Source: JALCLA01 sp965653565 (GTDB lineage: Bacteria; Pseudomonadota; Gammaproteobacteria; Xanthomonadales; Xanthomonadaceae). From it: DNA of 33,631 bases. The position numbers were made by a program, and so were the translations under genes. How positions within the stretch are numbered: position 1 is the stretch's first letter; the number at the start of each line of letters is the position of its first letter. Under the pieces are notes generated by a model. It had not been told where the DNA came from, searched no databases, and was given only the letters and a program-made list of their open reading frames with translations. Below, piece after piece: positions 31,091-33,631 of the stretch. Location of the stretch: assembly GCA_965653565.1 (NCBI GenBank), contig CBFHAI010000048.1, positions 1 to 33,631 of the forward strand, written 5' to 3'.

Positions 31091-32493
31091 GCAGGCACGG
31101 TAGTGAGAAGGGCTTCCAGGGCGGGCTGCAAACGGCGCGCCAGGCGATCCGGACGCGGCAGTGCGTCGCGGCACGCAGTGATGCCGAATTCGAGCATGCC
31201 GGCGTAGGTCTGAACCGTGATGTTGAGCCCGAGTCCGTGCGTGACTATCGAAACCGGGAAGCTATGCCGCACGCGCGCGCCGGCCAGATAAAGCGGCACC
31301 GGCGGGCCGGGCACGTTGGAAATGGCGACGTTGGCGAGCGGCGGCAGGCGTTCGGCGAGGCGCGTGCGGGCCCACAGTTTCGACAGGCCGGTGGCCCACA
31401 TCGGCGCGCCAAGACCCGGAAAATCCATCGGAATCAGATCGCGTACCTGCGCCACGCGCTGCTTGATGCCGATCGTCGCGGCCTTCACCGCCAGCAGGCG
31501 TTCTAGCGGATCGGCGCGATCGGTCGGCAGCGGGCACTGCACCATCGACACCTGATTGTTCACCTCGGCATCGCCGCCGGTGCGCAGCGAGACCGGCATC
31601 GCGGCGATCAGCGGCTTCGCCGGCAAGGCGTCGATCTGCGCCAGATACTCGCGCAACGCCGATGCGCACAGCGCCATCACGACATCGTTGAGGCTCGCGC
31701 CATGAGCGCGCGCAACGCGTTTGATCTCGTCGAGCGTCAGGCTGGCGCTGGCGAAACTGCGCTGCCCGCTGGCCTGCCGGTTGAACGGCGTGCGCGGTGC
31801 GATCAGCACGCTGTCGCGCAATCGCCGCAAGCGTTCGCGCCAGGTTCCGGTGGCGCCTTGCGCCAGTTTCAGCGTCGGCGGCACGGCGCGCAGCAATTGC
31901 GTGAGCTGTCGCACGCTGGCTCGCACCGCGGCGGTTGCGACCTGGCTTTTTGCGGGTCGCGCGGCTTCATCGACGGACGTTTTTCGTTGCCGCGCCGGCC
32001 GTTTCGGCTCCAGATCGAGCAGCGCCTGCGCCAGCGCGACGCCGCCCTGCCCATCGAGCACGGCGTGATGGATCTTCGAATAGAAAGCGATGTCGCCGGA
32101 CGCCAGTCCTTCGATCACGACGAACTGCCACAACGGCCGGCTGCGATCGAGCACCTGGGCGTGCAGGCGGCCGACCAGCGCATCGAGTTGACGCTCGCTG
32201 CCGGGCGCCGGCAATCGCCGCTTGAGCACGTGCGCCGAGAGATCGACCGATTCGACTTCGCGCCACATGGGATGGCCGAGATCGAGCGGCGCTTCCTGCA
32301 GCACACGCCGCAGAACCGGTGCGCCGGGCAGGCGTGCGCCGAGATGGTCGATCAGATCGCGATGGAAATCGACGCCGCGGCGTTTCGGACGCTCGATCAG
32401 CATCACGCTGCCCACATGCATCGGCGTGCCGGCCGCCTCCAGATACAGGAATCCGGCATCCAGTCCGCTCAAAGGACGCAAACGTTTCGGCAA
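31087..32493 (-). CDS. Wax ester synthase/diacylglycerol acyltransferase (WS/DGAT)
   Basis: A 468-residue bifunctional acyltransferase that esterifies acyl-CoA to fatty alcohols or diacylglycerol, making storage neutral lipid at the inner membrane. The N-terminal LSGLDAGFLYLE block, the catalytic HHAVLDG (H142/H143) and the C-terminal NVPGPPVPLYLAGA are all present. The TTG at 32493 is chosen because AGGGGA (32500-32505) lies five to six nt upstream and translation begins just before the conserved block; a TTG at 32532 would add 13 polar residues. It overlaps the hydrolase gene by 4 nt and lies 97 nt after the DUF2135 gene. Confidence 0.9.
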   Translation of the reverse strand: MPKRLRPLSGLDAGFLYLEAAGTPMHVGSVMLIERPKRRGVDFHRDLIDHLGARLPGAPVLRRVLQEAPLDLGHPMWREVESVDLSAHVLKRRLPAPGSERQLDALVGRLHAQVLDRSRPLWQFVVIEGLASGDIAFYSKIHHAVLDGQGGVALAQALLDLEPKRPARQRKTSVDEAARPAKSQVATAAVRASVRQLTQLLRAVPPTLKLAQGATGTWRERLRRLRDSVLIAPRTPFNRQASGQRSFASASLTLDEIKRVARAHGASLNDVVMALCASALREYLAQIDALPAKPLIAAMPVSLRTGGDAEVNNQVSMVQCPLPTDRADPLERLLAVKAATIGIKQRVAQVRDLIPMDFPGLGAPMWATGLSKLWARTRLAERLPPLANVAISNVPGPPVPLYLAGARVRHSFPVSIVTHGLGLNITVQTYAGMLEFGITACRDALPRPDRLARRLQPALEALLTTVPA

Positions 32494-32505
32494 CTCGTCT
32501 CCCCT
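32494..32505 (-). promoter_or_regulatory. Ribosome site deciding the WS/DGAT TTG start
   Basis: On the minus strand AGGGGAGACGAG precedes the TTG at 32493. The purine-rich AGGGGAG is at ideal distance from this TTG and is not well placed for the alternative TTG at 32532. Confidence 0.6.
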
Positions 32506-32590
32506 GTCCTGCGCGCGAGCGTATGCCAGCAAGGCGGGCGCGGCGTTGTGCGGTGCAGCGAGCCGTTGCCGGCCCGCTGCACGGAAGAAC

Positions 32591-33631
32591 TCAGCGCACG
32601 GTGAAACGGCCGATTTCGATCTGCGCTTCGTCGCCTTCGAGGCGGCGCGTCACGGCCTCGCGCTTGCCGTTCGCACCGGCGAAATCGGTGAGGAATTCGG
32701 CCTGCACGGTGGCCGCACCGCTGAGTTTCTGCTGCCGGTCGCCGTAGTAGTGCGCCTTGACCAGATAGGTGCCGGGCAGCGGGCGGCGGATGGTGAACAC
32801 CTCGGGCCCGTAGCCGCCGGTGAAATCGGCGCTCATATTGCCGCCGGTTCGCGTCTCCGGCTGGCTGTAGATGGCGATATCGCCGGTCGGGTCGATCACC
32901 CACAGATCGACGTCGGTGTTGTCGGCATCCCAGCTCAGCACGACGCGCAGGCCGACCGGCACCGGCTGCAACAAACGCTCGTCGGCGCCGCGCGCGAGCA
33001 GGCGTTGCCGCAATTCTCTGCGCACGTCGTGCGGCGCACGTTCGAGCACATCGTTCAATTCGTGCAGCGCGATCACCTGGATTTCCGGAAAGCGCCCGTC
33101 CCAGCTGCGCGTGACGATGTCCCACAGCAGATCGGTGGCGCGCGACCACTCCGGCTGCGCTTGCCGCGACAGCGCCAGCGCCAGATCGCGCCGGCTCTGC
33201 GGTTCTTCGCCACGCAGTTTCAGCGCGACTTCGAACAGCGGCACGGCGAGGTCGAACCGGTGCCATTGCTGCAACCGATAGGCCAGCACGCGCAGCAACG
33301 GTGCGCTTTCGAAATCGATCTCGGCCAGGTTCGACACGATGCGCAGCGCCAGGCGTTCGTCCTTGCGTTCGTTGCGGAACCAGTCGGCGCAATCGAGGAA
33401 GAAGGCGGGCGTTTTTGCCTGCGTCTCGCGCTCGATCAGGTAGGCGGCATAAGGATCGGCGGCGCTGCGGATGCGCGCCAGGTACGGGGTTTGCGGATCC
33501 CACGGCTGCAGCGCGATGCCGGCTTCGACGCGGGGCGGTTCGGCGGCGCTGTCGGCCTCGGCGGGGGCTTGGGCGAGGGTGCGCATTCGAACGTCGGACC
33601 CGCCGTCGCGCGGTGCGGGCGGCTCGGCGCC
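32591..33631 (-). CDS. VIT/VWA-type protein, C-terminal part with DUF2135 domain (truncated by window)
   Basis: The frame stays open to the window edge, so the N-terminus is outside; 346 residues are visible. An ATG at 33586 exists but has no clear ribosome site, and the open frame continues upstream (GAEPPAPRDGGSDVR), so truncation is the better reading. The visible part holds a TPR-like helical region (LRVLAYRLQQWHRFDLAVPLFEVALKLRGEEPQSRRDLALAL) and then a DUF2135 beta domain (LRVVLSWDADNTDVDLWVIDPTGD, GGYGPEVFTIRRPLPGTYLVKAHYYGDRQQ). Family members often carry VIT and von Willebrand A domains N-terminally. Exported or periplasmic role is likely, unproven. It precedes the WS/DGAT gene. Confidence 0.8.
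   Translation of the reverse strand, partial: GAEPPAPRDGGSDVRMRTLAQAPAEADSAAEPPRVEAGIALQPWDPQTPYLARIRSAADPYAAYLIERETQAKTPAFFLDCADWFRNERKDERLALRIVSNLAEIDFESAPLLRVLAYRLQQWHRFDLAVPLFEVALKLRGEEPQSRRDLALALSRQAQPEWSRATDLLWDIVTRSWDGRFPEIQVIALHELNDVLERAPHDVRRELRQRLLARGADERLLQPVPVGLRVVLSWDADNTDVDLWVIDPTGDIAIYSQPETRTGGNMSADFTGGYGPEVFTIRRPLPGTYLVKAHYYGDRQQKLSGAATVQAEFLTDFAGANGKREAVTRRLEGDEAQIEIGRFTVR

Noticed and set aside
1..33631. tRNA, rRNA, CRISPR array, prophage or toxin-antitoxin genes
   Set aside because: Looked for by eye on both strands; no cloverleaf, regularly spaced repeat or recognisable phage or toxin gene was seen.

Overview
The window is GC-rich, densely packed bacterial chromosome: mostly single-domain metabolic and envelope genes, short operons with 4-30 nt junctions, and no phage, IS, CRISPR, tRNA or rRNA genes that I can see. 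Gene content (ParE, SlyD, RhlE-type helicase, a Reg_prop/Y_Y_Y/GGDEF sensor, LpxR, WS/DGAT, an IPTL-CTERM-like tail, a 'DGFE' motif after a signal peptide) and the style of intergenic repeats suggest a gammaproteobacterium of the Xanthomonadales/Lysobacterales, perhaps a Rhodanobacteraceae member related to Dokdonella. This placement is inference from sequence style, not a database match.

Layout. 1-7472 (plus strand): 3' part of parE, a secreted S9 peptidase, a small tyrosine-phosphatase-like protein, a MepA-like murein endopeptidase, a DUF5329 protein, then a secreted zinc metalloprotease with calcium-binding repeats followed after 9 nt by a small secreted protein with an IPTL-CTERM-like tail, and a small zinc-ribbon protein. 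The stretch from about 4.07 to 7.13 kb is visibly less GC-rich and carries structured non-coding DNA upstream of the protease. 7519-12800 (minus): slyD, DUF418 membrane protein, DadA-like FAD dehydrogenase, glutathione reductase and N-formylglutamate deformylase, closely spaced and probably partly co-transcribed. 12914-17901: an NlpC/P60 lipoprotein, a SemiSWEET-like protein and a GlsB/YeaQ membrane protein behind a good sigma-54 promoter candidate, a second FAD oxidoreductase converging with a UMF1-type MFS transporter, and an unrecognised secreted protein. 17902-18416 is a gene-free stretch holding a perfect 39-bp inverted repeat and a structured leader before the DEAD-box helicase gene.

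19935-22194 (minus): dicarboxylate symporter, TonB-C-like secreted protein and DUF454 protein in one tight operon. 22362-25409 (plus): a 1015-residue periplasmic-propeller diguanylate cyclase. 25423-27238 (minus): LpxR-like lipid A deacylase, a mosaic of palindromic repeats, and a ferritin-like helical protein. 27414-30286 (plus): Rieske oxygenase, HGSNAT/DUF1624 membrane protein, DUF456 protein. 30287-33631 (minus): the C-terminal part of a VIT/VWA-type protein with a DUF2135 domain, a wax ester synthase/diacylglycerol acyltransferase and an alpha/beta hydrolase, the last two overlapping by ATGA.

Functionally the window is dominated by envelope and secreted proteins (peptidases, murein hydrolases, lipid A and neutral-lipid enzymes) with scattered redox and amino-acid catabolism. 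I do not see a complete new multi-gene defence or secretion system. The most unusual items are the metalloprotease/IPTL-tail pair with its nested leader hairpin, the sigma-54 promoter candidate for the GlsB/SemiSWEET pair, and the long perfect inverted repeat.
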